Below are positions 10,864 to 22,922 of a stretch of 64,000 nucleotides of DNA, one piece after another. This stretch comes from Tetradesmus obliquus (taxonomy: Eukaryota; Chlorophyta; Chlorophyceae; Sphaeropleales; Scenedesmaceae): NCBI GenBank assembly GCA_030272155.1, contig CP126206.1, forward strand, positions 3,275,001 through 3,339,000. The letters are read 5' to 3'. Both the position numbers and the translations under genes were made by a program. How positions within the stretch are numbered: position 1 is the first letter of the stretch; every line of letters begins with the position of its first letter. The notes beneath the pieces were generated by a model that was not told the origin of the DNA, did no database searches, and was given only the letters and a program-made list of their open reading frames with translations.

Positions 10864-12533
10864 CGCCGCTGCTTATGCTGCTGCTGCTTCCGCTGCTGCT
10901 GACTATTCTTCATCTTCTGCTGCTGCTGCTTTAACTTCAGTCAACGTCAAAGCCAACTCGCGTGGGCTGGGTGTGCCTGGCGCTAATGAGCCCACCTTAT
11001 ACTATAACAACCCTATCTCTCTTGCTGCTGCTGCTGCTGCTGCTGCTGCTATAGTCACTGTGAAGGCCAACTCGCGTGGGCTGGGTGTGCCTGGCGCTAA
11101 TGAGCCCAACATATACTATAACAACCCTGATGTTGACGGCTGGGAGTTTGATGTCAGCACCATGGCCGGCAACGGCAACCTGGTCAGCAAGTGAGTGGTA
11201 GACTAGTCGCTCGGTGTGTTTTGTTGTGTGTCACTGGAGGCAAACCATCCTGTATGTTGACGGCTGGGAGTTTGATGTCGGCACCATGGCCGGCAACGGC
11301 GCCCTGGTCAGCAAGTAAGTTTTTTCAGCCACTTATTCTGTTTTGTCGTGTGTCACAGTGACAAACCGTGCTAGATGTTGACGGCTGGGAGTTTGATGTC
11401 AGCACCATGGCCGGCAACGGCAACCTGGTCAGCAAGTAAGTTATATACTCGTCACTTAGTGTTTTTGTGTGTGTCACTGGAGGCAAACCATCCCGTATGT
11501 TGACGGCTGGGAGTTTGATGTCGGCACCATGGCCGGCAACGGCACCCTGGTCAGCAAGTAAGTTGTTTTTTTGGCACTTATTGTGTTTTGTCGTGTGTCA
11601 CTAGTGCCAAACCATGCTAGATGTTGACGACTGGGAGTTTGATGTCAGCACCATGGCTGGCAACGGCAACTTGCTCTGCAAGTGAGGTGCATAGTCATAT
11701 CGCCGGTTGCGGTTGCTGCCTAATGTCACCGCATGTAGTTTGATGACGCTGACGTGGCTTGGAACATAGTGCCGCATGAGGGACTACCCAGGCAACGTCT
11801 GCAATGCTGGAATCGAACTGGCATCATCTTGTCTGCTGCTGTTGCTGCTACTGCTGCTGCCGCCTGCAGTGTGATGACGATCACGTGGTTTGGCTGCCTA
11901 TACCGCATGGACACTGGCTTCCGCTTCACTGCCACGCGCCCGCCTCCCCCAGGTGGGTAGCTTGTTAATGGTTTGGGTATAAGGTTCAGTCAGATGGACC
12001 TGCGGTTGTGGGGTGGTGCTAACAACACTGCCACGCGGCCGCCTTCTGTAGGTGGGGATGTTGACAGCACAAGTGTCGACGTTGCTGTTGCAGACTTTGT
12101 AGCTGGCCGCTCTGGCAGCATGCCATGCACCAATGGCTTTTTTGACCAGGGTCGCTAGTGTGCTCATAGCCTTCAGTCGCTGTTGGCTGCTGCTGCTGTT
12201 GTTGCTGCTGTTGTCGCTGCTACTGCTGCTGCTGCTGCAGATCATGCAGCATCTCATTCCGGCAGCATGCCTGGCACGACTGCCTACCTGGGCCAGGGTC
12301 AATAGTAGTCTCACAACCTTGTTGCTGCTGTTGCTGCTGTCGCAGATCATGGGGCGGGCCATTCCGGCAGCATGCCTGGCACGACTGCCTATCTGGGCCA
12401 ATGGGTTTCGCCTACCAGCGGCCGTGTTTCTGCAATTGCGGCGCTGGTCAACACACGGCCGGTCGACCCGGACGGTTTCATTCAACGGCTGTCAGATGCC
12501 ATGTTCCAGTTCATGTACAACGTGCTGCCATAA
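3127..12533 (+). CDS. Secreted serine hydrolase, beta-lactamase/penicillin-binding-like (copy 2)
   Basis: I read ten exons: 3127-3434, 4457-4553, 5535-5704, 6320-6381, 8173-8295, 9127-9249, 10294-10404, 11055-11190, 11870-11952, 12346-12533. Phases agree throughout and the product is 466 aa. A signal peptide (hydrophobic residues about 11-25, CLMLLLVALLVAST) is followed by a Ser/Ala linker. SVSK at 192-195 is the SxxK nucleophile motif. LITVQQLIDHRSGL matches the family's hydrophobic-LL-H-SG strand. YSN at 291-293 and GHSG at 409-412 are the second and third active-site motifs, so all three are intact. The fold fits class C beta-lactamase/esterase/D-Ala peptidase relatives such as LACTB, and the substrate cannot be told. 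The Ser codon is split by an intron. Introns hold many partial exon copies and one antisense LINE. The start was chosen because exon 1 ends in the same SLE(R) donor context as the paralogue. Confidence 0.75.
3760..4240. repeat. Minisatellite plus GAGAGTGA-type repeat in intron 1 of hydrolase copy 2
   Basis: About ten units of TTCACGGGATGCAGGGGGCG..CAGCACTGGCTTAAATT occur between 3760 and 4130. They alternate between a short form of about 36 bp and a longer one carrying AATTAATTAAATTAA. A purine-rich GAGAGAGTGAGA tract follows at 4175-4225. No coding potential is seen. Confidence 0.85.
4631..5322 (+). repeat. Six partial copies of exon 2 (hydrolase copy 2)
   Basis: The 3' half of exon 2 (DYNTEEGRRMADVLQ) recurs at about 4631-4684, 4763-4819, 4893-4960, 5036-5087, 5160-5215 and 5272-5322. 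Most copies keep a GTGCG or GTGAG donor right after the CTGCAG. Later copies are more diverged. Confidence 0.75.
5775..5956 (+). repeat. Two copies of the 3' part of exon 3 (hydrolase copy 2)
   Basis: Copies encoding QYWW-LQFGGA-YKTPMRMAR lie at about 5775-5840 and 5890-5956. Each is preceded by an expanded CAG run and followed by a GTGAGA or GTGGCC donor. The first copy preserves the frame of the parent exon. Confidence 0.8.
6546..6793 (+). repeat. Two copies of exon 4 3' part (hydrolase copy 2)
   Basis: Segments encoding VAVWANHPFLTRRLS lie at about 6546-6593 and 6750-6793, each ending in CTCAGTGAGTA. They lack the SxxK-coding 5' part of exon 4, so only the parent exon at 6320-6381 carries the nucleophile. 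Confidence 0.75.
7178..8090 (+). repeat. Seven copies of exon 5 5' part (hydrolase copy 2)
   Basis: Units encoding GRFFALWRRNVSSSLPEPS lie near 7180, 7325, 7468, 7606, 7745, 7885 and 8025, ahead of the full exon at 8173-8295. Two blocks, about 7535-7800 and 7815-8080, are almost identical over about 280 bp. This indicates recent duplication of a two-copy unit. Confidence 0.85.
8548..9080 (+). repeat. Five copies of exon 6 5' part (hydrolase copy 2)
   Basis: Units encoding NIGFDPALNSIRLDNQIND-like sequence lie at about 8548-8622, 8690-8750, 8783-8848, 8917-8978 and 9012-9080. They are separated by CTG runs and precede the complete exon at 9127-9249, the only one that carries the YSN motif. 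Confidence 0.8.
9420..9516 (+). repeat. Long (CTG)n run
   Basis: This is an almost pure CTG microsatellite of more than 20 units in intron 6, just before the antisense LINE fragment. It is one of the longest in the window. Confidence 0.9.
9541..10250 (-). mobile_element. 5'-truncated LINE, antisense in intron 6 of hydrolase copy 2
   Basis: A minus-strand ORF (9723-10172, about 149 aa) contains AEIKYCKDTDPE, RAQDQHATLRELF and APILLGVTGVIYKET. This resembles the C-terminal region of algal/protist non-LTR retrotransposon polyproteins. An E-x-K element hints at a PD-(D/E)xK-like fold, which is inference. The 3' end runs into a hairpin-rich terminus (GGAGCCCAGGGGCGCTGCCC, then CCAGGAGCTGCAG) and a short (ACTC)n tail at 9560-9580. 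The same terminus recurs in + orientation at 14330-14430 and 24095-24205. The 5' boundary is not sharp and no target-site duplication was found. Confidence 0.65.
10708..11017 (+). repeat. Two copies of exon 8 5' part (hydrolase copy 2)
   Basis: Units encoding VKANSRGLGVPGANEPTLYY lie at about 10708-10790 and 10937-11017, upstream of the complete exon 8 (11055-11190). They are separated by CTG-rich spacers. Confidence 0.8.
11252..11682 (+). repeat. Four copies of exon 8 3' part (hydrolase copy 2)
   Basis: Units of about 120 bp, each encoding VDGWEFDVSTMAGNGNLVSK and ending AGCAA-GTAAGT or GTGAG, lie at 11252-11317, 11372-11437, 11497-11561 and 11619-11682. All four keep a usable donor. Confidence 0.85.
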
Positions 12534-13389
12534 CAGGCAGCTTGCACAATGTGCGCCATGTGCCTGACCTCTAGTGCTACATGTCGTGGCTTATAACAAA
12601 TGTTGCATGGCATGGCTCATGAGCACAACTTGTGCATTATATGCAGCCTTATGCTTGAGCTTGCCCGACCGTTGGGTCGAAAGTTTCGAGCCCCATGCAT
12701 GAGGCACGCTGCATGCCATGCCGGCCCGGCTGCTGCGGCAGCGCACTCAGCAGTGCTGCATCCTTTTCATCCAAGCCTAAATAAGTGCTTGAGGTCTGGG
12801 AAACAACGGTGCTTGCACGTGTGTGGTGATTCGACATAAACAATGCAATGCGCATGCATGCAGTGTTTGGACCAGGTCCGTGCACAACCAGCAACTTGAC
12901 GATGCAACACAAAACCACATGTCAGCAGAAAGGGTGATCGTGAGTGTGTTGATCAACACACTCATGAGTGTTTGTGCATGACCTCAAAATGGCGCCAGGC
13001 GCATAGGCCCTATGAATGCATGTGTTTCGATTTCTGTTTGATTTAATCATGCTGCATACTTGCACAGCATACACAATCTTGGACAAGTAACCTGAGCCTC
13101 TTCTACTAGTATTGTCGGCCCCTTGCTGAGAACACACTCTTGCAGGCCTCCCTGCCAAACATGTTGTGAGCTTGTGACAGCTGGATAGCCTTGTCTGGCT
13201 CTTGGGTGGGCCTCTGGCCTTACTTTGGTCACTGATTAACTTGGAATAGCATGTGTGTGCTTGCACTCAGTGCCTGGCAGGCTGCAAATGCAACTGTTGT
13301 CGGCACGTCTTGCACATGCCAAGGTGTTGTAGCAACTATTTTTGCGGCATGCTCTTCTGCTGACATGCTGTCTGTGAGCCCAGCTTTAT
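12534..13389. other. Intergenic, no gene recognised
   Basis: This follows the TAA of hydrolase copy 2. I see no ORF with a recognisable domain and no strong repeat. ATGCATGC-rich patches occur. Confidence 0.5.
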
Positions 13390-13995
13390 GGTGCCCAGAT
13401 TAAGTCTCTCAAACTGCTGGGATCAACAGAGAGCATCTGGGGTCCTTGACCCGTTTCCGTTTGGGTGCTCATGATTTACGTGTCTGCAGTGGCAGGTGGC
13501 AGCGACCACCTGTGCCGCGAAGGGACAGGGTGTGCCTACGCCCTGGCTGCCAGTCTGAGGTTGTTGAGGATGAGTTTCATATGGTCTTTGAGTGCCCTTT
13601 CTATGCACCAGTCCGCGAGCGATTTGCTATGTTGTTCGAACCCTTCGGGGACTCGTCACAAACATGGGCTACTATTGCTGGTTGCCACCTAGCAGGCGAT
13701 GACATGATCACTTTTATGAAGCAGGCACCTGCTTTGGTGGCTGCTTTTGTGCACTGCTGCTATCTGATGCGGTGTCACCCGGACACTGATCCTGAGGTTC
13801 TTCTGTCCTCTCAGGCTATTGCTCAAGCTATTGATGATGCTGATGAGTTTTTTTTCTGCGATTTCGTCTGACGGTTTGGACGATGATGAGTTGTTCTTCG
13901 ATGTTTCCTCCCCCTATGAGCCTCTCGTTGGCTCCTGACTGGGGTTCCCACTCCTCGTTGAGTGGAGCATGTAATGTAATGTAATGTTTGACTAG
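13390..13995 (+). mobile_element. LINE 3' fragment with zf-RVT-like domain and (TGTAA)n tail
   Basis: A reading frame ending at TGA 13869-13871 contains TRFRLGAHDLRVCSGRW, RVCLRPGCQSEVVEDEFH and MVFECPFYAPVRERF. Its Cys-Cys-His-Cys spacing is typical of the zinc-binding domain at the C-terminus of LINE reverse transcriptases (zf-RVT). A short 3' UTR (GAGCCTCTCGTTGGCTCC..) and a TGTAATGTAATG tail follow at 13960-13990. The reverse transcriptase itself is absent, so the copy is strongly 5'-truncated. The 3' end is essentially identical to the copy at 63125-63225, so both are recent. Confidence 0.75.
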
Positions 13996-14030
13996 GGTGT
14001 CGGGAATGTGGGGTTTCCACGGGTTTATTT

Positions 14031-14430
14031 TTGACGTTCGTCCCTTCGTTTGCGTCACTGCAGCACTGCTGGGCCCCGAAATTTCGGCAAGCCTGCTGCG
14101 GCTTGCACTGGCGTTTGCATCGTCGTATGGCTGATGTACGGTGGCATGACTCAGTGACAGATGATCCGTCTGAGACGCTGGTGCATGGCCCAGGGCTGTG
14201 CAAGGACGTGCTTGCAATTGGCCATCAACTGTTGGCGACCCTTAGTGTGTAGTGGATTGATGTAGTTGACCTTGGTCAGCTCAGCGGCGCCGCCGCCGCT
14301 GCCAGCCGGACGGTCCGACAGCAGTCACTGAATAAATGGGCGCCGCCCCTGGCCATACACACCCTCTTATCCTTAACTTACGCAGGAGCTGCAGAGCTGC
14401 CTGGGTAGTCACTCACTCACTGATATCAGT
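14031..14430 (+). mobile_element. Second LINE 3' end with (TCAC)n tail
   Basis: The last 100 bp (GGGCGCCGCCCCTGGCC.. to GCTGCCTGGGTAGTCACTCACTCACT) match the terminus of the antisense fragment at 9.5 kb and the copy at 24.1 kb. A short frame upstream (to about 14252, ending ADVRWHDSVTDDPSE..LLATLSV) may be the C-terminus of its polyprotein, but I do not recognise it. Confidence 0.55.
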
Positions 14431-14504
14431 GTACACACACTGTTAACAGTGTTGGCAGCGGTTGGCTATTTCCTCTTCCAAGCACAAATCAAAGACGCTA
14501 TTGA

Positions 14505-15200
14505 AAGCCTTCACCGCCACAAACAACTCCAAACGGTCTGAATTATATGGTCGTACACAGTTTAGCGCCCGGCATGCGTCCAAATAAAGCCTTGACCGCA
14601 AAAGCAGCCATGTCACCAGCAGTACTGCTCAGCACCAGTGGTGGTTTGGGCTGAGCCTAAGAGGTCACTGGAAGGCCGCTGCATGACTTGACAAATAGCC
14701 TGATCATATTGAGTCTGTGTATTTCGCGGCTTGTTTGGCTGACCTGAAAACCAAAACACGAGTGCCAGCTACTGCTTCCTGTGCGAGTGTGTTGAAGGAA
14801 GGCAGCCAAGATCTCGTGAGTGCTAGCAGCAAGCTGCGTAAACATTCAAATCAGTTTCAAATAACTTAGCTTGAAGATTGACCGGCCAGGCAGCCGTTGC
14901 ACCGCACAGAGCAGCGGAGAGCTCTGTGCTGTCCGTTGGGCAGCAAAGCAACTTTGCGGCCTAATATGCAACTTATACGTTTTTTAACAGTGAAATTTGT
15001 ACCTAGGCATGGCATACGTATGCTGCCTAAGTCTGCACGACGGGGTGCAGCGGGTCACCAGCAGCAGAGGCACAAGTCCGCCAATGCGTGATGCTTCTCA
15101 GCAACGTAGCAGATGACCGTCAGCGGCCGTCAGAAAACTCCCAGATGCTGTGGAAGCAGCAACGTACATGCAAGCTTGCATCTGGGCTATCATGCTGCTC
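14505..15200 (+). promoter_or_regulatory. Second copy of the duplicated upstream segment
   Basis: This is the paralogous counterpart of 2355-3060, upstream of hydrolase copy 3. It keeps the GCACCGCACAGAGCAGCGG block and the ATGCAAGC start context at 15168. The frame from that ATG is again strongly hydrophobic but short. The block is the best candidate for a shared promoter/leader. Confidence 0.5.
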
Positions 15201-15408
15201 GTTTCGCTGCTGCTGCTGCTGCTGCTGCTGCCGCTGCTGCTGCTGCTGCTGTTCCAAACTGGTCAAGCAGATGCTCATCAGTGGTGAAACTGGATTTAGC
15301 GCCAGCACGAGCAGCAGCAACAGTAGCGGCAGCAAGCACTGACACGGCAGCGGCATTCACATGCGGCTAGACAGCGCGCATCAACATCCACTGCAGGAGA
15401 TGACATGG

Positions 15409-15463
<55 letters not shown>

Positions 15464-15555
15464 GAGTCACACCCGCCTTGTTCCCTCTACACACCTGCCT
15501 GCCCTGACTGCCTGAAGCACAAGAACCACAACGTCAAGAGCAGCACACAAAACCC

Positions 15556-16884
15556 ATGGCCACATCCCTCGACCGTGTGCAGCTGCTGGGAGCTCTGTTG
15601 GCAGCATGCCTTGCTGTCCTGGCGCTGCTGCCTGCAGCAGCACACCCTATGGTGGATGGGCGGCGCCCCAGCGCTGGTGCTGCTGCTGCTGCTGCTGGTG
15701 ATACAGCGCGCAAGCTGATGGCAGTTGGGCCTGCTCAGCTTCCCTCGCTTGAGAGGTGGGCGAATGTTTGTAACATGCGAATGTGGCTGTGAGGTGAGGA
15801 GTTTGGGCTTGCAGGCAGGCTGCAGCTGCCGTGCCTGTTGCAGCAATGACAACATATCAGGCAATGCACCAGAGAGTTGTGCGGCAAAAGTGTCAGGCAT
15901 CATAGTGCATGGTTTGTCCAGTGGGTGACGTTCTCACCGCAAGCAATGTGTGGCTCTGTGAAGTTTACACTGTCAGCTACAAGTGGCTCACGTTCACACT
16001 GTCAGCGAATGTTGTAAGCGCAGGATGGTGAAGTGTCCGTGCTCGTTACTCGGAGCAGGCTGTTGCTGATCATCACTTATACATGATAGTGGATTGCAGT
16101 GCTGCATTTTTTTGTGCAGGGTGGTGGAGCCCATCCCCTCTTATGACTGGCTGGCAGCCATCACGGAGCAGCAGTTACAAACTGCCACTGGGTTGTCTGT
16201 GTTGAACTGCACTGTTTTGTTTACCATGTGCAGGGTGGTGAAGCCCATCCCTGCCTTTCATTGACAGCAGGCTTTTGCCGAGCAGCATCTCAACCTCACC
16301 GTGTTTCAGTCGGTACAATGTGTTGAGCTGCATTGTATGGTGTGTCATCTGCAGGGTGGTGGAGCCCATCCCCGCTTTTGACTCCTGGGAGAAGGCCATT
16401 GCAGAGCAGGACCAGAGCACGGATAAGGGCTTCTACATGGCGGCAGTGCTGCAGGTGCGTTACTTATCCAAACTCACAAGGGGCGGGCGCGCAAGAAGGT
16501 GTAGGACATCATCACAAGAAGGTGTAGGACATCATCACAAGAAGGTGTAGGACATCATCACAAGAAGGTGTAGGACATCATCACAAGAAGGTGTAGGACA
16601 TCATCACAAAACACCTTGACAGGCGCCAGACACCAAGCAGGAAACACGCAATCACCCCGCATCTGCTGCTGCTGCTGCCGCCAACAACGTGCTGCTGCAG
16701 GTGCTCGCTGACTATCAGGTGCCATCCGCAGCCATTGCAATCCAGGCGATCACAGACCCAAAGCTGCTGCTGCTGCTGCTGCCGCTGCTGCTGCTGCTGC
16801 TGCCGCTGCTGCTGCTGCTACAGGTGCTTGCTGAGCATCAAGTGCCATCCGCAGCCATTGCAATACTGGCGGTCACAGACCCGA

Positions 16885-16916
<32 letters not shown>

Positions 16917-16992
16917 GTGCTCGCTGACTATCAGGTGCCATCCGCAGCCATTGCATTCCAGGCGGTCACAGAATCAAAGTTGCTGCTGGTGT

Positions 16993-17038
<46 letters not shown>

Positions 17039-17118
17039 ACAGGTGCTCCCTGAGTATCAGGTGCCATCCGCAGCCATTGCAATCCAGGCGGTCACAGACT
17101 CAAAGCTGCTGCTGGTGT

Positions 17119-17150
<32 letters not shown>

Positions 17151-17758
17151 CTACAGGTGCTCGCTGAGTATCAGGTGCCATCCGCAGCCATTGCAATCCA
17201 GGCGGGCACAGATCCAAGGAGCATCGCTTATGAGATGCCAGAATTTGGAACTTGGGATGCATGGGGCTACGGCGTTGACTACAAAGCACCCATGCGTGTT
17301 GCCAGGTGAAATAAGATTTGACATTCGGGTGATGTGGGGTGAGGTGTGGTGGTAAGGAGCATCGCTTACGACAGAAGCAGCAGCAGCAGATGTGCGGGGT
17401 GGTTGCAAGCCACGAGTGATGTTTCTTGCTTAAGGAGCAGTTTGCACGTATTGGTTTTGGATAGAGGTTTAGGGCTCAGGGGCAATTGTATCGTTAAGAA
17501 AACAATCACAATGAGCCCTAGCATTGAGTACAACAAACCCATGCGCGTTGCCAGGCAAATGGCACACTGCATTACCCGCGTCCTTCAAGATCCTGGACAC
17601 GTCTAAGTTCGTCCTTTTACATTGCTAGGTGAGCTAACATGACTGCTTTGCTCCTGTGTTGGCTGCAAATGGCAAGCTTCTGGTTGTCCATTAGGGCAGC
17701 GATGTAGCAGCCACCTGTCACATGTATGAACTGCTGCTGCTGCTGCTGCTGCCGCTGC

Positions 17759-17797
<39 letters not shown>

Positions 17798-20416
17798 AGT
17801 GTGAGCAAGCCCATCACATATGCCGTGTGGATGAACAACCCAATCCTGAGGACCCGGATCAGTGAGTGACACATACAGTCCTATGCTGGTGTTGGTGTAC
17901 CATATGTTCTTCTGGCGAGAATACAGACTGTGCTATTGCTGGTGGTAGCGGCCATCCCAACCCTGAGTTGACAACTTTGCCATTAGGCAAACCCTCCCCG
18001 CCTCAACCAACCCCAACCACAAAACCACCCAGCAACTTACCAAACCACCTGCTCAACCACCAAACGTTTGGTGCACCGCCACCGCCAAGTGTCCATTCAA
18101 AAAATTTTGTTTGCAGCACATGAGCCCTTCATGTCCATGTGGCGCAACAACCTGACTTCAATGTTCCTGTTCCACTTTGTTGCCGCACTGCTGTTTTTAT
18201 GCGGAAGACAACCCTTTCATGTCAATGTGGCGCAACAACCTGACTTCAGTTTTCCATTTTGTTGCTGCACTGCTGTTTTTATGCGGAAGACAACCCTTTC
18301 ATGTCAATGTGGCGCAACAACCTGACTTCAGTTTTCCACTTTGTTGCTGCACTGCTGTGTGGATGCCGCAGACAACCCTTTCATGTCCATGTGGCGCAAC
18401 AACGTGACTTCAGTTTTCCACTTTGTTGCCGCACTGCTGTTTTTATGCTGAAGACAACCCTTTCATGTCAATGTGGCGCAACAACCTGACTTCAGTTTTC
18501 CATTTTGTTGCTGCACTGCTGTGTGGATGCCGCAGACAACCCTTTCATGTCCATGTGGCGCAACAACGTGACTTCAGTTTTCCGCTTTGTTGCCGCACTG
18601 CTGTTTTTATGCTGAAGACAACCCTTTCATGTCCATGTGGCACACCAACCTGACTTCAGTTTTCCACTTGGTTGCTGCACTGCTTTTGTGATGTTGCAGA
18701 CAACCCTTTCATGTCAATGTGGCGCAACAACCTGACTTCAGTTTTCCACTTTGTTGCTGCACTGCTGTGTGGATGCCGCACACAATCCTTTCATGTCAAT
18801 GTGGCGCAACAACGTGACTTCAGTTTTCCACTTTGTTGCTGCACTGCTTTCTTGATGTTGCAGGCAACCCTTTCATGTCAATTTGGCACACCAACCTGAC
18901 TTCAGTTTTCCACTTTGTTGCTGCACTGCTTTTTTGATGTTGCACACAATCCTTTCATGTCAATGTGGCGCACCAACCTGACTTCAGTTTTCCGCTTTGT
19001 GGCTGCACTGCTTTTGTGATGTTGCAGACAATCCTTTCATGTCAATGTGGCGCACCAACCTGACTTCAGTTTTCCGCTTTGTTGCTGCACTGCTTTTTTG
19101 ATGTTGCAGACAATCCTTTCATGTCAATGTGGCGCACCAACCTGACTTCAGTTTTACGCTTTGTTGTTGCACTGCTTTTGTGATGTTGCAGACAATCCTT
19201 TCATGTCAATGTGGCGCACCAACCTGACTTCAGTTTTCCGCTTGTTGCTGCACTGCTTTTGTGATGTTGCAGACAATCCTTTCATGTCAATGTGGCGCAC
19301 CAACGTCAGCTTCACAATCCCATCTCAAGTCCGGGACACAAGAGTGTACCGCATCACTGTGAAGCACTTGCTGGACCATGTCAGCGGCATCACGAATGGT
19401 GAGCATGTTTTGTTTGTCTCGATACGTGTTCCCCGCTGTTTAAAAGCAAATCACCGTGAAACACCGGCTGGACCACGTCATCGGCATCACGAACGGTGAG
19501 GACATTTCTGATTGACTGTTATAACGCTATCATCCTTGTGATGTCTGCGGTGGAGGATATCACGTTGAAGCACCTGCTGAACCACGTCAGCGGCATCACC
19601 AATGGTAAGCATGTTTCTGTTTGTCTCGATACGTGTTCCCTGTTGTTTCTGTATGGGTGAACCAATCCAAAAGCAGAAGCAGATCAATGTGAAGCACCTG
19701 CTGGAACACGTCAGCTGCATCACCAACTGTGAGGGGATTCGGTTCATGACAGGGATTTGGTGGTGTTGAAAGCCCGGCTGCCTGAGCTACAACGCGCTTG
19801 AGTGTACTGCATCGCCGTGAAGCACCTGCTGGACCACGTCAGCGGCATCATTGATGGTAAGGGGGCTTCAGGTTGTCTCGAGCCTTCTTACGCTTACGCT
19901 CTTCTGGTTGGGTGAAGAACACCAACATCATAAGCATATCACAGCGAGTTTGAGGCACCTGCTGGACCGCGTCAGCGGCATCAACAATGGTACGCAGACA
20001 TCTAAAATCCAAAAAAAAAAATCTATCAGCAGGGTGCCCTAGAGCAAAAGCGCGCACTTAAAGCATTATCTAAACCAAAGCATTATCTTAACCAAAGCAT
20101 TGTTCAAAGTAACTTGCGACAGCTACAGCATGTCATGCCACTGCTCGCAGTAGCAGCATGTGGTGAAGCTACATGCAAATGGTATCAAGCTGACTCAGCA
20201 TGAGAGGGCTGCCAGTTTGACCGCAAATCACCATCAACATCAACACTTGAAACCCATTTGCTGCGCAGAAGCAGCATGCCACAGTGTGAGTGAAGTAGAG
20301 GCGTTGCTACTGCCGTTGAACAGAAGGTTAGAGAACTAGATGACAAACGAAACCGCGTGTGGCCACAGAAACCATGACACTATCAACAGTGCATGATGTG
20401 GGACACCGCTGCCGCC

Positions 20417-20448
<32 letters not shown>

Positions 20449-21494
20449 TGCTGTTTGCAGATGCTATTGATCTGGCTTTCCCGGGGCCCCCTGGGGGTGA
20501 TCCAGCATTCAGGGGGCGGCCTGTTGACGCGGTGATCAACCGAATCATGCAAGGGATCAGGCTTTCCGGCACACCTGGCGAGGCTGAATACAGCTACAAC
20601 AACTTTGGTGGGTGCAAACGTTATGATTGTTATCTACTGTAGGGGCAGGCATGTTTACGCGTTGATCAACAGTATCATGCAAAGGGATCAGGCTCTCTGG
20701 CACACCTGGCGAGGCTGAATACAGCTATAACAACTTTGGTGGGTGCGAACGTGATAACTGTTGTCTGTTGTAGGGCAAGCATGTTGACGTGCTGATCAAC
20801 ATGATCATGCAGGGGATCAGGCTCTCTGGCACACCTGGCGAGGCTGAATACAGCTATAACAACTTCGGTGGGTGCGATCGTAATAATTGTATCTGCGGAT
20901 CCATATATATATATATATCAGAAAGCGCAATGCCCTGCATGATCATGTTTACTGTTTACTGTTTTCTGTTTACTGTTTACACGAGCTGATCAGCAGGGTC
21001 ATGCAGGTGATCAGGCTTTCCGGCACACCTGGCGAGGCTGAATACAGCTAAACAACTTCGGTGGGTGCGAACGTTATAATTGTTCTACTGTAGGGTCAGG
21101 CCTGTTTACGCGTTGATCAACAGGATCATGCAAGGGATCAGGCTCTCTGGCACACCTGGCGAGGCTGAATTCAGCCACAACAACTTCAGTGGGTGTGATT
21201 GTAATAGTTGTATCCACTGTAGGTTCAGGCCTGTTGACGTGCTGATCAGCAGGATCATGCAAGGGATAAGGCTCTCTGGCACACCTGGCGAGGCTGAATA
21301 CAGCTACAACGACTTTGGTTAATGTGCACAAATGATGTCTCGACAGCACGGCCGGTACAGTGTGGTGTACACAGAACTCACTGTATATCTGTACAACAGT
21401 ATGCGCTGATCAACATACTTGTGCGCACGATCGAGCCCCCCGGCGCTCTGGGCTCATGCCGGTGTCACTGCTGTCGGTGTTGTTGACAGTGTTC

Positions 21495-21573
<79 letters not shown>

Positions 21574-22002
21574 CTGCTCAGGCTACATGGTTGCCGCGCG
21601 TCTGGCTCAGGGCCTGACTGGCCGGCCGTGGCTGCAGCTGGTGCGGTCAATGTTCCCTCCACTGGCGCCGGTGTTTGCCGCTTCAGATACAGGTGCGCAG
21701 TAACTCAAGAAAGAGCAAGTGGCATTGCCTCAGCGAGGGTGGTATGGTGCGTCCGCTAATCCCGCCACTGGCGGCAATGCTCTCTGCCTCTATACCCACC
21801 CAAGTAAGCCGCATGAACACACAAAACTATTGCCTTTTTCTGCATAGCTTGTCCTGCAGGGGAGGGAACGAGCACCTGGTGTGAATCCCCCAAAATAAGA
21901 TAAAAAGCAGAAAGGGAAGGCCTGCATGGGGCACACACCTGGCCTGCTTCCATCACTTGCTGATGCTTCTGACACCTGCATGGTATTGCTTTAAACACAT
22001 AC

Positions 22003-22059
<57 letters not shown>

Positions 22060-22887
22060 CAGTGCCTGTAACCGCCAATGCGCGTGGCATTGGCAACCCC
22101 GGCGCTGCTGAGCCCGACCTGTACTATGTGAACCCCAACATCGCTGCTGCTGCTGCTGCTGCTGCTGCTTCAGTTCCTGTAACCGCCAATGCGCGTGGCG
22201 TTGGCAACCCTGGCGCTGCTGAGCCCGACCTGTACTATGTGAACCCCAACATTGATGGCGAGTTCGACATCAGGTTCATGGCAGGAAATGGCAACCTGGT
22301 CACTAAGTGAGTCACTTTGACTAACTGGCTGGTGATGCTGAGTCAGCATGTCACTAGTTACACTGGGCACGTCAGCTTGCCATTGATGGGGAGTTCGACA
22401 TCAGGTTCATGGCGGAAAATGGCAACCTGGTCATTAAGTGAGCCATGTGCCTTGGTAAAAATTCAAATGCTTTAAAGGATATTGGTGTTTTTCTGTTGCA
22501 TTTGCACCATGTGGTCCCTGCCATTGATGAAGAGTTCAGCATGCGGTTCATGGCCGGCGACCTAGTCAGAAAGTGAGGCATTCTCCTTACATGCTGCCAG
22601 AGTGTGTTGAACGATGTTAGCTATTTTTCGAAAGTATCGATGTTATTGCTCGATCAAGTTGATGCAATGCCACTTATTTTACCTAATGATCGTGTCCTTC
22701 ATCTTCCACTATGCGCTCTCTGTGTAACGTCTTCATTAAGCATGTTTGTCGTGTCTATAAATATCCTTGTAGTTTGTTTAATCATACGCCTTTGAAGACA
22801 AACTTCATGATTCTATTGACTTGATTGATGGCCCCTGCAATACGATGCGGGTGATTGGCATCTGGCCACTCAGACTCTCAATGCTGC

Positions 22888-22922
<35 letters not shown>

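Noticed and set aside
9541-14430. One large transposon bounded by inverted copies of the CTGGGTAGTCACTCACTC terminus
   Set aside because: The interval contains exons 7-10 of hydrolase copy 2 in correct order and phase. A third copy lies at 24.1 kb. The ends are better read as separate LINE 3' termini in opposite orientation.
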